NCBI RefSeq assembly: GCF_000004195.4
Contig: NC_030681.2
Location: 27,728,982 to 27,792,981 of the forward strand
Length of the DNA stretch: 64,000 nt
From: Xenopus tropicalis
Lineage: Eukaryota; Chordata; Amphibia; Anura; Pipidae
Direction of reading: 5' to 3'
Shown here: positions 22,900 through 35,811 of the stretch, in pieces
Layout of the letters: each line of letters opens with the position of its first letter
Numbering within the stretch: the stretch's first letter is position 1
The notes under the pieces: generated by a model
Told to the model about the DNA's origin: nothing
What the model saw: the letters and a program-made list of their open reading frames with translations, nothing else
Databases searched by the model: none
Position numbers and translations under genes: made by a program

Positions 22900-24989
22900 G
22901 TAACAATTTTTATTATTATTTCCCTATATTGGTACTGAAAAGGGAAACTTTAGGGGTAATTTACCATGACTGCATATGTAAGTGCTAGAGCACTAAGGGC
23001 GTATTCAAGTGCCTCACGGGCAATAAGTACAGTGGGAGTTCCTCTCCCTTGTATGTATGTATGTATGTATAACTTTATTTATAAAGTGCCACAAGGGAAC
23101 GCAGCGCTGTACAATCTTACAATATACAGAATTACACACAGGGAGTACAAGTGTTATAATAAATACAATAAATATATATAAATGCACAGGGAATAAGTGC
23201 CATGTGGTATGAGACACAGTAGGAAGGTGGTCCCTGCCCTGTAGAGCTTACAATCTAAGTGGTTGGGTAACATACAGGCACAAATTGGAAGTTAAGAGTG
23301 CACCAGGTATGGTCATAGGCCCTTAAGCGCAGGACTAGGCAAAATAATGTTTTAGTGCTCCATAAGTTAGCATCTGAGTTTTATCTTAAAGAGAGAGGGT
23401 GAGTGTTCCCTACAGAGGGATTCAGGGAAAGAGTTCCAGAGGTAAGGAGCAGCGAGATAGAAAGGTTTAAGATGAGAGAGCGCAGTGGGTGTGGATGGTG
23501 TAAAAAGGCGGAGGCTTTGAGAGGAGCGGAGGAGACGACCAGGAACGTGCAGAGAGACCAGTGAAGAAATGTAGTGAGGAGCACAACCCATTTTTCATGA
23601 ATACAGCCCTGCAGAACGCATGTATTTATAGAGGGAGGGAGTGCAAGGACCTGCGGCCAAAGGTGTTGATGATAGGATAGAGTGCAAAGTGCAAAATACA
23701 TGGCAGTATACCCTTCCAGTAGGAAATTACTTCTTATAATTGATATAAACATGCGCAGAAGCTTTCATTCTTTCATTCACATTTTATATAGTTTCTGAGA
23801 TTGTAAATGGTTTAGTGGTGTGCTCCCTCAACCTAACTTTTATTCTTACTTCAAAAAACCAAGCCTCATATTGCTAAAGACTATCTAAGGATATTCATTC
23901 TTTAGTTATATGGGTGATTTTCCGACTGTGTGTGGGAGTATGGGATACTGCCATAGCCAGTTAGAGCAGGTGAAATCTGTCAGTGCAGTTTGAAAAGTAA
24001 AAAGATTCCTCCAAACTTGTGATATTAAATTTAAAAACACAGTTTAAATAAATAATGCCATAAATTGCTCTTGGAAACATGATGGCAATCTTGTCTCAGG
24101 TAATTAACTTATAAGATTTCACAGTCAAACCTTGTGTCAATAGAGTAACCACTATTGAGGTTAATAATAAACTGACAACCCACCCAATTTTTTTTACATC
24201 ATCATAACTGCCCAGATAAAGCCCTTAAAAATAAATATACGCTCAAGCCATATAATTGTCTCCCCACAGTAACAAAAATAGCTATGTAGACAAGGGACAT
24301 GCTTTATATGTTTCAGCGTCTTCGTTTATATGGGGCTGGGAAAATTAAAAGGTTCAAAGAGACTGTGTGCTGAATTTACAATATGATGCAAAATATAATT
24401 TACTGTTAAAGCAGGGTAATAACCAATATATTAAAAACAATGATGGCGTTGGCAGAATTCATTTGTATTGCGCTTAAGGCAGCAATAGGTCTGTCAGTGA
24501 CCCACAGCAGGATTGTGTATCGTTTGCACCAGGAAAAGATGTTAGGTTGAGGAACGCTTTAAGAAAAAATACGGACTATTGGTGAAACAGATGTATTTAA
24601 CATCAACTACAGTTGATGTTTTATAATAGCAACTGCTTAATGTTCCACATGAATGCGTTTGATCTAGCTTTGGCATTGGTGCTTCTGTTTTACTGCTGTA
24701 TTTCTAATTACTTCTCTCTAACAGAAAGTTTCCCATTATTTCATGGCAGAGTCATGTGTGTGCAATGATAAGGCATTTCTGTTCATTTGCCCATACTAAC
24801 TGTTAGCGGTATTAGGCTGCACCAGGAATATATGTTGAGAAAAAACAGCAATAAACATAAAATCCTGCAAAAAAATAGCAATAATCTGTTATTTTTCATA
24901 AATATACTGTTATTGCGCAGGTAGCCATATTGAATGGGAAATAAGAAATATATATGAGCCTTACAGCTTTGATTTGCTTTCTTGTGCAG
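22900..24989 (+). other. sptlc3 intron C-D (2.1 kb)
   Basis: This is the shortest intron, running from GTAACA to CTTGTGCAG. Its first third is an L2-like LINE tail (23052 to about 23600) beginning after a short (GTAT)n run. The rest, 23600-24980, is unassigned AT-rich sequence with a 22-bp palindrome, two 10-bp arms around AC, at 24599-24620. Confidence 0.85.
23052..23600 (+). mobile_element. L2-like LINE 3' fragment
   Basis: After a (GTAT)n run, CTTTATTTATAAAGTGCCACAAGGG leads to GTCCCTGCCCTGTAGAGCTTACAATCTA and on to GGAAAGAGTTCCAGAGG. This pattern resembles L2/CORE-type tails. The reading frames on the minus strand are not intact. Confidence 0.55.
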
Positions 24990-25116
24990 ACGCTTGTGGA
25001 CTACCTGAGAACGCATTCGCACAGTGCAGTTTATGCAGCATCTATGCCTCCTCCTATAACTGAGCAAATCATCAGGGTCCTGAAGTGCATAATGGGCCTC
25101 GATGGGACATTGATTG
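24990..25116 (+). CDS. sptlc3: sptlc3 exon D
   Basis: 42 codons plus one base lie between CTTGTGCAG and GTAAGA. The product begins [20 protein letters not shown] and ends IMGLDGTLI, with split Gly183. HSHSAVYA follows the PLP lysine domain in all SPT2-type subunits. MGLDGT matches SPTLC3 (SPTLC2 has MGQDGT). Residues 158-162 read SMPPP where human SPTLC3 has SMSPP, a Ser-to-Pro change in a loop near the active site. Confidence 0.95.
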
Positions 25117-25361
25117 GTAAGATTTCTTGAATCAAAGCCATTTCTACACCTGAGCTATGAATTCCTTATTTTGATCATTCTGTAACATTTCTAAAAAAAC
25201 AGGGGTCATTTACTTACAGATTAATCATCAGTTGACATATGTGAATGACTGAATCTATAATAGACCCAGATGATAGAAGAATCTCAAATAAATCAGTTTT
25301 AATAAAAATCTTTAGTTTCTAGTAGGGTCCACCAGTCTCTCGGAGGGGCTATGCCATAGAT

Positions 25362-26186
25362 TAGTGCTGTCCAACTGGCGGCCCGCGACCCCCTCTGTGT
25401 GGCCCCCCACCTGTCTGGCTGCTTTGATGGCTTACCTTTGTGTAAGCTTTAAATGGTATCCGTACTGGCCCCCTGCATGGTTAACACATCAGATTCAGGC
25501 TGTAAACCCCCTGTATTGTTTAAAAATATAATCCACTGTGTTGTTCACACCTTTTAATCCCTACATTGTTCACCCCCTGCAGTGTTCACGCCTCAGGCTC
25601 TAATCACCCACATTGTTCCCCTGTTCACATCTCAGACACACTGTAGGAGCAGTAGAAACCCACAAATAAACCCTGCACACTATAAAAAGAACATATACTG
25701 TGGTGGTACTGCAATTAAAAAGTTTTTTAATATATAGTTATTGTGCAGACTGTAGGAGCAGTGCCAGCATTGCGTCACTGTAGGCTGCCTGTGTGTGCCA
25801 TACTCTGCCTGCCCTATGCTGCCTGTATGTGCCATGCACACACAGGCAGGGTAGAGAAGGCAGAGTATGGCACACATAGGCAGGGTAGGGAAGGCAGAGT
25901 GTGGCACACACAGGCAGGGTAGGGAAGGCAGAGTATGGCACACTCAGGCAGGGTAGGGAAGGCAGAGTATGGCACACACAGGCAGGGTAGGGAAGGCAGA
26001 GTATGGCAGGTTTTTGCTGTACTACCACCATTAATATGGCTATGGTCATGTGATAACATGGGTGTGGTTTCAAGTGGGTGTGGTTTTAAATAGGGGAGTG
26101 GTCAAAACTAGCTTCCATTATCGGTCCTCCACCACGGAGGCCGGAAAAATTCCGGCCCTCAGTACCACAGAAGTTGGACAGCACTG
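25362..26186. mobile_element. hAT element with 8-bp TSD and internal minisatellite
   Basis: The ends are TAGTGCTGTCCAACT and AGTTGGACAGCACTG, inverted with one mismatch at the first base. The 8-bp duplication CCATAGAT occurs at 25354-25361 and 26187-26194. The interior has GGCCCGCGACCCC and a tandem array. No transposase frame was recognised. Confidence 0.88.
25787..26010. repeat. 34-bp minisatellite with inverted leader
   Basis: AGGCAGGGTAGGGAAGGCAG recurs at 25844, 25878, 25912, 25946 and 25980, exactly 34 bp apart. Just before it, 25787-25833 holds related sequence in the opposite orientation (GTGCCATACTCTGCCTGCCC), giving a foldback. Confidence 0.9.
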
Positions 26187-29100
26187 CCATAGATCAAAGC
26201 CATTATTTATGGGAACATTTTTAAGTAGAAAACCCTTAACAATTGGTGGCAATTGTCTCCAAATTTGTTGAAAATGTAAAAAGCCCCACACAACACAGAA
26301 ACCCCTAATATACCTATCACTGTAATCTGTTTCTTCTAAAAGTATGAATAAATACAATTTTTTTATGCTGAAATCCAACTGCAAAACAGTTCTTCTCTTT
26401 CTGCATCATTTATAATCCTGGCAGTGGAGGAGGGACTAAAACGTTGATGTTACAAATTGTAACAACTTACAGACAGGAACTACATAAACCACAATGCACT
26501 GCACTGTGATATTACTTTCCTCGTTGACATCACGTGTGCAGGGAATTGTGGGATTTGGAGGATGCAGGCTGAGGGCAGTCGAGTACTGTTACATTTAAAT
26601 GAGTCTCAAAGTAGTCAGTCAGATTAGCAGCTGGATATTTTTTAATTGATGTATATTGCAAAATTGTTTGAAATGATATCTACTTTTCAAAAAGCTTAAG
26701 TTGTGTTTGGGCGCAAAGGAGTTCCCCTTTAAAAACACAAGCGAGACCAGCCTCTTAAACTATGGTTTTCCAAAATAAAAAAATAATAAATCTCCTTTAT
26801 TAAAGGAGTGCTAAATGCAAAGTACAAATGCTTTGGCGCCATTCTCTATATTTTTGTCCACAGTGCAGCGTGCCTTTCCACAGGCTTCTAAGACATTTAT
26901 ACAGCTTTTGAAATCAGAATAAGACCGATTTAGTAAATGTATATGTTTTCTGCTTATTATAAATGATGAGTACATTATTCAGCACTCAAATTAAAAAAAA
27001 AGATACTTTCCTGTTTCATAATTTGTGAGCCATTTGTTGATAAGAAGTTGTTTGCCTATGGTCTGTTACTACTGTTATGGTGCACTAAAAACTGCTACTG
27101 TTCAGTGAATGATTCCCCCATATGTACTGAAGCAGTGACGGCTGTAATGGGTGTGTGATGCTCACGACGTGCTGCAATGGCTTTATTTTAAATAAGTAAT
27201 TGAAAACATATGTTCACTTCAGCCTGCGGCTTGTGCTGATTTATTAGCAGTGGCTCCTACAGTGCTTATGATTTAAAAATAAAAATGACAGTAGTTTCAC
27301 TGCTGGTACTTAGCTTTCAATGTTGAACTGCAACTTCCAGTCTTCTTTTCTCCTACTGGGTTTAGCAGAGTGGCCCTTTGCTTCTTTTTACCACAGCTGC
27401 TTTTTCCTCTGACTACAGACTAGTTACTAATCAACTCCCCAGGCCTGTGACAAGCACATTGCATCTTCATTTGTACCCTGGAGGACACTGGTCTCTACGC
27501 TATGTTTTGATAGATGTATGACAAAATGTAATGTTACTTTCTGCTGATGTTTTGATAATTTCTGATGACTTCTAAGCATAGCTTGTCAACAGTAGCCCAC
27601 AGGACACTGAGCATGTGTAGAGCCATTGGCATGCAAATGTTGGCCTACCAAGATCTAAGATGGGGAGCTCCTATGGACAGTTTTGAATGCACAGATCATT
27701 ACTGTTATAGGGTTGCTGAACACCTAGGTTAGTGCACAGTTCATATGTAAAATACAACATCAAGTTTTCCTTTAACTGTAAAATCGGTAGTTTTCACTTG
27801 ACCAATATTTAAACTTAGACAACACCATTTTCTTGGACAAAGTAAACTAAGCTGCCCTTACAAGTACAATAACCCCAATCTGTGCTTAAAGGTCAGGCTA
27901 TTATTAAAGCCTTTTTAAAAATTGAAGTCGTCCAAATATTGGAACAAGAGAAAATAATTAGTCAGTTAGCCTTCTTGATCATGTCTAATGTAGCCCCTGA
28001 CTAAGTTAACTTATAACTATATGGACCTGCATGCACACCTAAGGGGTTTTATAATAAAAGGCACTAAGTTTGCCCAGGAGCAGTAACCCATAGCAACCAA
28101 TCAGCATATTGGGGAAAGAGTGAAACAAACAGGGTAATGCAGTTAAGCCTGTTGTATCTGAAACAAACACTTTCCTTGGAACTGGGAGCATGACAAGAAA
28201 ACAAATTCATTAAATGTTGCTTAGGGGAAAAGCCATTGGCTTGGGGATGAAAGTATCTTGCTGCCTCGATTTGCAAACCACAGAAGAATTCTTCCAGTTT
28301 AACTTTCATCTGGAAATCAGATCAAAACACAGAAAGCACGCAGACGAATGGGCTTGTTTGTACTGCCGAGCTCAGTGAGAGTGAGTCCAATATCTGCTCA
28401 GTGCCATGTACTTTGCCAGCGCCATACGTTTTTAAGAGGCATTGAGCTCATATTTTTTTTATCCATGCATTTTAAAGTTAATGTCACACCTGATGGATTC
28501 TGCATTTGTTTGAGCATGAAAAATTGCCCATACCACCTCTTAATAACTGGAAACAACTTATCAGCAATGGGGCAGGTAGTTTTTGGCTCACCTGGTGTGA
28601 CATTAGCCACTGACCTGATGACATGGGGTATTTGCAGTAAGGTCAACCTCAGATTACATTTCCCACAAGTCTCATGACTAGTTAAATGACCCCTAAGATA
28701 TGTTGACAGTGTTGGACTGGGATGCCAGGGGCCCTCCAGAAAACCTTAGACTATAGGCCCACTCTACAAACTATTTTTCCTCCTCTTCTTGCTCAGTCTC
28801 TTTAGTTTTTTTCTTTAAATACTATGAGCTATGCTTCCGTGTATTTAGCCTCTTTGTTCCCATACATGAAGTGGTTAGAAGCTGGAGGGCACATTGACCC
28901 CTGGGCCCACCATCTTCTAACCTCTTCCCTGGATGCTGATGGTAAAAGGCAATCAGTAAGCAGACCATCATCTTTCATGTTTGGTTATCATCAATGTGTT
29001 TTTTGAGCTATTTCATATTCTTTAAGGGAATGATGTCAGATCAAAAACACGTTAATAAGTCAGTTTTCCAAATGGGAGAGGTACAAAAGTTTAATCTGTT

Positions 29101-30132
29101 CATTAAAGGGGGCTTTTCATCATATAACTACTTGGGGAACCCAGAAGCATTTTCCAGCAGTTTTATGTATTCTAATATATCCCTGTCTGAATCCTTGCTC
29201 CCAATTGTGCATTGCACAATTTCTATGTCTGAAACCCTCAGCAAACTATTATTACCAGTTGGTAGAAATAGGTTTGATAAATCAGCCTCCATGTTCCCCT
29301 TTAAATGTTATGCCTATTTAAAGTAATTGGGCATATCAAGAGTGAAACATAGCATTTTGGGTTTTCAGTTCTGTATGACTGCATTCTAAGGATTCAGCTG
29401 AATGTGAATGATCCTAGCATTCCATTAAAACCTGAATTTGGTGCCCCTTGTATATAAATGTGCAGCAACATGTGTTATATCTACACAAATGATTTAATAC
29501 GTGGGATTATCTGCCATTACTCTCCATTGTTTTATTTGTTAGATAGCGATGTTCCAGCAGAGGGCATTGTTTCATAAGGTGTTTCTGTTTCTTGATACTG
29601 TGAAATGAATGGTAAACGTAATTTTTCCTGTTACTTTCCTAAATGCCAGAACTTTTTTGGGGATTTACTTATTTACTTGCATGCAAGTAACTCCAAGAAT
29701 AACTTTTGTGCACTTGAGTAAAAGTCACTTTTTTTCAACATAACCGGAGTGCTGCTGTTTTTTCATCTTTCAAGTAGGGCAAACAATTTTCTTCAAGGGT
29801 CTAGTGTTTTCCATTACATCACTGTTACAGGACAGGGGCAGATTTATTTTAAACATTGAATCAACTGGTCAACTATTTAATTGATAAACAAATTTTAAAG
29901 CTTTCAGAACATTGAATTCTGTTTAGAAAGGTGTTATATGGACTGGAAATAGTGTTTGCTGTACTGCTTTCTAGATAAAGCAGCCCTACCCAACTATGAT
30001 GTGATCAAGTACAAACCCTGGCCATACCTTGAGAAATCCAGAATGAACTGCTAAGGAAAAATAAAACTGAAAATTGATTGAATTGTATAGTGTGACTGTA
30101 ATTATTCAATTTTGCCATACATATTTTTAAAT

Positions 30133-30559
30133 CAGGGGTCTCAAACTCGCGGCCCGCGGGCCATTTGCGGCCCTCGGTACAATATTTTGTGGCCCGCACC
30201 AACGCCTTCTCAAAAGCAATGAATGGATCGCGATTTTTATTGCGATTCAAGGGATAATGCAAGGCACGGCGGGCGGGAGCTGCTGATTGCGGAAATGACG
30301 TTATGCCATCATAACAGTTATTATGGGAAGACGTTCTGTGTGCACAATTAGCTCCTTAGCATCTAATTGTGCACACAGAACGTCTTCCCATAATAACTGT
30401 TATGATGGCATAACGTCATTTCCGCAATCAGCAGCTCCCGCCCGCCGTGCCTTGCATTATCCCTTGAAAGCCAATTTTTTGTGAAATCCCTTATGCGGCC
30501 CAGCCTCATCCTGACTTTGCCTGCTGCGGCCCCCAGGTAAATTGAGTTTGAGCCCCCTG
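30133..30559. mobile_element. hAT MITE with 106-bp perfect palindrome
   Basis: The left end CAGGGGTCTCAAACTC and the right end GAGTTTGAGCCCCCTG are inverted. The 8-bp duplication TTTTAAAT is at 30125-30132 and 30560-30567. The centre is a perfect inverted repeat, 30246-30351 and 30363-30468, with an 11-nt spacer. It has no coding capacity. Confidence 0.93.
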
Positions 30560-31877
30560 TTTTAAATAATGATTTTCATTTTGTAGTTGTTAGTGAAACT
30601 ATATAGGGAAGAGAGTTTTCTGTTGCACAAACACTGGTGCCTCCAACCACCTGCAGGTTCTGGTCTTGCTTGTAAAAAGCAGTTTGTTTATTTGGACCCA
30701 TAACAATATGTAGCTATATATAGTATTTGTTTGAAAGCCTACTATTCTTGAGTAAAACACTCAAGTTGGTTTCAGATTTTTTGGGGTAGAAAACTGGCCA
30801 TAATGGATAACTCTATCTGCCAGGTGTATCCTGTTTTGATGTCATTGTTATTATATGGAGCAACCTTTATATAGAGGATGAAGCAGATAATAGTTGAGAA
30901 CAGGCTTTGGGAAGACAGGCCAGACCCCCATATCTTAGCTGATTTCCATTATATGGAAATAGAGAACATAAAACTGTAATTAGCACAATGTACCTACTAT
31001 ACTAGTCACATGGAAGCAAAAAAGTGTCAATGGACATCTTTTATATCCACACTATAATGCTTATAGAAATGATAACCCGTCCTTTTTTTTATTTTTGTTT
31101 AAAGAATGATCGATCCAGCTGGCAATCTGTTACCAGTTCTAAAAACACAAAAGAAAAACGTTTCAAATAGTTCCAGAGTGTTGGCATCTAAGAAATAGGT
31201 AATATGTACCAGATGTAGTATAATATGTGCTGGCTTCAGTTCTGCTCAGGACCTGACATTACTGGTGATTAATCACCTGTTCAGAGCAATGTGCATATTG
31301 TAAGGCTTGCTGTACATTTGGAAGAAGGAGTTTGGAATTGTTGCTTAAAATCTTAAGCTGTCTCTTGAATGCTTTAATTGAGCGTGCCAGGTCCTACCTA
31401 AACAAAATGCTTCTAGTACTTCTGTGGTTGTAGCAAAAAGAATCAGAGCAGTGTACAGCATGACTTCAGGCTTACTATCACGGCAAAATGAATAAAGGAA
31501 TTGCTTTTGACTGCGAAGAATTCCATTCTCTTGTGGTAGTTTCTTCCACCAGCGCTTAGTTGGTCTACTGGCTACTGCCTGCCACATTAGTAAGCTTGGT
31601 GCATTTCTCAAAGTCACTTCTCAAGGAGATATTAAGTTTACTGTCCTTTATAACTGGGCCATACAATGCTAATTACATGGCCTAATATGTCACAGCAAAA
31701 TGTGCATTCCCAACTGCTTCTTGTCGCCATTCCTTTGGAAAAACAAATTATTGCTTGAGCATACAGTCACACAGTCCTCACAGTCCTGTGTTAGATACTA
31801 TCCAATAAAATTCCACGCATCCTGATTTCTAAAAGCACTTGTGCTTTCCTACTAAATGTTTAAAGGTGAGTAATCTA

Positions 31878-32264
31878 TTAAAGGAACAGTAACATCAAAA
31901 AATTAAAGTGTTGCTCTGCAAAAAAACTGGTGTTTTTGCTACAGAAAAGCTGCTATATAAATAAGCCGCTGTGTAGCCATGGGGGCAGCCATTCAAGTTG
32001 GAAAAAAGGAGAAAAGGCACAGGTTACATAGCAGATAACTAGTAGATAAGCCCCATATAATGGGGGTTTATCTGTTATCTGCTAAGTAACCTGGGCCTTT
32101 TCTCCTTTGAATGGCTGCCCCCATGGCTACACAGGAGCTAACTTATATAAACTATAGTAGTCTTTCTGAGGCAAACACCCCAGTTGTAGCAATGCAGGGT
32201 AACAGTACATTATATTGTTATTACTTTTATACACTTTCATTTTTTGGTGTTACTGTTCCTTTAA
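31878..32264. mobile_element. T2/Kolobok-type MITE
   Basis: TTAA edges and TTAAAGGAACAGTAACA ends are present, with the same internal GTAGCCATGGGGGCAGCCATT arms. It is shorter (387 bp) than the other two good copies through loss inside the right arm (CTCCTTTGAATGG lacks the TTTTTCAATTTA part). Confidence 0.87.
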
Positions 32265-32267
32265 GGA

Positions 32268-33226
32268 TACACCATATGGCCAAAAGTTACCGACAACAAC
32301 AAGAGATCCTCTGCACTCACCCATTATCAATATATATAGAACATTAAAACATTCTGTGCATTAAGCTACCAAGAAATGCCCTCCCCTTTCTGCAAAACAG
32401 GGACTGTTTGTCCATATATTGCAATATATTCAAGCTGGCCATCTATGTCACAATCATCCCTTCTGGCCAGTTCTACACTGACTTATTCATTAAGAATTCT
32501 ACTGCTTCAATATACATTTAGCAAAGGGACTAAGTTTTACCTGCAACTTTCTTGCTTTCAAGGTTAAAAGTCAAAAGTTTCCGGACACTTGGTTGTCCAA
32601 CATCTCATTCTGAAACCAAGGGCTTTAGAAGCTGGTCCTGGTACTGGGACTCCTCCAGTTACATGGGAGTAAGAGAAACAATAGGTTAGCTGAAAGCAGT
32701 TCTAATGTGTAGCGCTGGCTCCTTCTGAAAGCTCAGACTCAGGCACAATGCACTGAGATGGCGCCTACACAACAGTATTACAACTTAAAAAAAATATTTG
32801 TTGGTTCAGGAATAAAATTTTGAATAGTAGAGTGATTTTTTTGCTATGTAAACAGTGTAATTTAAAAATAAAAAGTCATGACAGAATCCCTTTAATTCTG
32901 ATACAAGAATATTAGTAAAACTGGGCAATTATGTTGGGAAAATGTTGGCAAAAATGTTGGGAACTAGACCTGGCTCGCATTTGGAATTCCAATGCAACCA
33001 ACAGGTCTACAGTTGGGTTTAGGTCAGGGCTTTGTGCAGGCCAGCCAAGTTCTTCCACTTCCATCTGTGCAACCTATTATGGACCTCTCATTGTGCACAG
33101 GGGCATGATGCAGAAACAGGAATTTGCGTTCCCTAAACAGTTGCTGTAAAGTAAGAACCACAGAATTCCATGGCTTAACTATACACCACGATTTAGAAGG
33201 GTGCGTGGAAAACTTTTGGCCATATA
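32268..33226. mobile_element. Tc1/mariner-like relic
   Basis: The left end CCATATGGCCAAAAGTTACC and the right end AACTTTTGGCCATATA are inverted; this motif is widespread in fish and frog Tc1-like elements. The interior keeps GGGCTTTGTGCAGGCCAG and TTGTGCACAGGGGCATGATG. No transposase frame survives. Confidence 0.65.
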
Positions 33227-33410
33227 GGGGCAGATTTATTCCAGCTTAATATATAAAAACTCACCCACTTTCTATTCATTACTATGGGAAGTGTATTTAG
33301 CAATGGGTGAAAACTAGAGCTCCCCAGTTGATAAATATGCTTTTTAAAATCAAATAGGAATGAATAGAACGTGGGTCAATTTTTATAAATTATTTTGATA
33401 AATCTGCCCC
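33227..33410. mobile_element. GGGGCAGATTTATT MITE
   Basis: GGGGCAGATTTATT and ATAAATCTGCCCC are terminal inverted repeats. A partial relative with AAAAATCTGCCCC is at about 160-265. It shares its left edge with the Tc1-like relic end, so the exact boundary is uncertain. Confidence 0.65.
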
Positions 33411-34264
33411 ATAGTGTACCTTTAGACTTTTTTAGACCAATGTGATCTAACATAAATGAAATCAACTATTAACACTAATGCCTATGTTTAATGTGGTCAT
33501 TGATTGTTTAATCCTGCATGTTGGTGTTTTTCCAGTTTTACTGAACCGTTGTCATCATCTCCGCTTTGCACTACATTTATAAATCTTATTCAAGATACAC
33601 TTCCTTTTATTTTGTCATTTTTAATGTAGCAGAACGTGTTTGGCTTCCATGTTAATGTACGTGTAATATTTTCGGAATGTTTCTTGTTATCAGCAGAGAA
33701 GCATGTAGACGCTGCCAGCTCTAATTGGCTTTTAATATACCCTATTAATAACCAAATGGAAATAAAAAGCCGATAAAACATTTGTTTCTTTGGGAATCAA
33801 TGTCCAGATGTTCCTCATTACAGTACAAGGAAAGCTTGGTATAAACAGTTACTGAGTTTTGAGTAAGTTTATAAAATTACCTAACTTGACTTTCTTGTGG
33901 TACAAAATGACACAATGGAGCCAGTGCTTTTCAGTCATTCAGTCCACCGATAATTTTAGGCTACTTTTAGTTATCAGTACGGGACTCGCTTTCTTGAATG
34001 GAAAGAACTGAGAATTCAACCAGTTACTTACTGGTTAAGCTGGTTGTGCATATATAAATATATTATGTATAAGTTATGCATACAAAATTATTGTTCATAA
34101 CTAAAGATTTTATGAATTTTAGGATTTTTAATCCGAAATGATATCATGGCTGCCAACAAGGCTAGATGTGGCCCTGCAAGAAATGTTATTGTTTTTAGCT
34201 ATACAAACCGTATATTTTCATATGAACATAATCCAACCCTTGAACATGTAAGAAATGAGGAGAG

Positions 34265-34909
34265 TTGGAGAGCACTGACTTAGGCCATTGGAGAGCACTG
34301 ACTTAGGCCATTGGAGAGCACTGACTTAGGCCAATGGAGAGTACTGACTTAGGCCATTGGAGAGCACGGACTTAGGCCATTGGAGAGCACTGACTTAGGC
34401 CATTGGAGAGCACTGACTTAGGCCATTGGAGAGCACAGACTTAGGCCATTGGAGAGCACTGACTTAGGCCATTGGAGAGCTCTGACTTAGGCTATTGGAG
34501 AGCTCTGACTTAGGCCATTGGAGAGCACTGACTTAGGCCATTGGAGAGCTCTGACTTAGGCTATTGGAAAGCACTGACTTTGGCCATTGGAGAGCTCTGA
34601 CTTAGGCTATTGGAGAGCACTGACTTTGGCCATTGGAGAGCTCTGACTTAGGCCATTGGAGAGCTCTGACTTAGGCTATTGGAAAGCACTGACTTTGGCC
34701 ATTGGAGAGCTCTGACTTAGGCTATTGGAGAGCACTGACTTTGGCCATTGGAGAGCTCTGACTTAGGCTATTGGAGAGCACTGACTTTGGCCATTGGAGA
34801 GCACTGACTTTGGCCATTGGAGAGCTCTGACATAGACCATTGGAGAGCACTGACTAAGGCCATTGCAGAACACTAACATAGGCCATTTGCAGAGCACTGA
34901 CTTAGGCCT
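34265..34909. repeat. 23-bp minisatellite, 28 copies, higher-order structure
   Basis: The units are TTGGAGAGCACTGACTTAGG plus CCA. Early units are uniform. The middle alternates GCTCTGACTTAGGCTA types with GCACTGACTTTGGCCA types. Units 13-17 and 18-22 form a nearly repeated 115-bp block. The last three units are decayed. Confidence 0.93.
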
Positions 34910-35811
34910 TTGTGTACTAACATGAATTCCCTATGTTAAGTGTAATCATGTGTTGGACTTAATTTATATCATTATTTTAATGTATTTACAAAGGTCAAGC
35001 ATTTGGAAAACCACCGTGGACAGTTTTATACATCTGGTTGACTTAATATAGTGGAAACCTCATGCCTGTGGAAGGGGACCACATTCATAACTATTTTTAA
35101 TAGCCATCTTGCCTTGTTAGAGAAACTGTAAGTGGAGGAGTGTATTTCTGTGGGCACACTGTATGCCAAAGGTATTCTTTTAAAAATACCACAGACCTCT
35201 GTTTGTTCTAAGGCCTGGAGAAATCTTTAGTAGAGAACTTTACTTAATTTGTTATCTTAACCATGGTGCAGATGTTTTGTTTTAGACAGGAAAAGTTACA
35301 AAGCATTTGTGGCCTCAACTCGCCCAGTATGATGAAACATGAACTAGTCGGACCAGCTTAAAACAGCAGGTTGCAGCCAACTGTTACACATTTTAATCAG
35401 AAAATCATTTCTTTAAAATATATTTTACAGCAGGCAAAACAGTTTTATTTTATTATCTCAAGTTCCATTTTTTTGCATTTGGTAAAACATATGTTATATT
35501 CAGGCAGTTGTGACCAAGTCATGTATTCAGTCTTTTCTGGAAATATATTCTGCTTAAACTGCTGGGAAATTATCATATTGTTTGTTTTTTATGGGTGTAA
35601 TATTAAGTAAAAAAAAGGAAATACAGTTGGGTTGGTAGGGTACATTCTTTATAGTTTATGGAATTTGTTTCCAAACATTTCAAGTATGTTAAAAAAAAGT
35701 ACATTCTTAATCGTGGAATACAGCTTAGGTAATGTTAACAAAATCATGACATTTTCCATAAAATACAGTATGGTAGATCCAATTTTTTTTAAATATAATT
35801 TAGAATCTGTA

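Noticed and set aside
25738..26073. Cys/Pro-rich repetitive frames on the minus strand
   Set aside because: They are translations of the 34-bp minisatellite inside a hAT element.
31345..31617. Minus-strand 90-codon frame with a protein-like middle (KRWWKKLPQ, VMLYTALILFATTTEVLEAF)
   Set aside because: No known domain recognised and no splice or promoter signal; could be an old pseudogene, but the sequence alone does not support a call.
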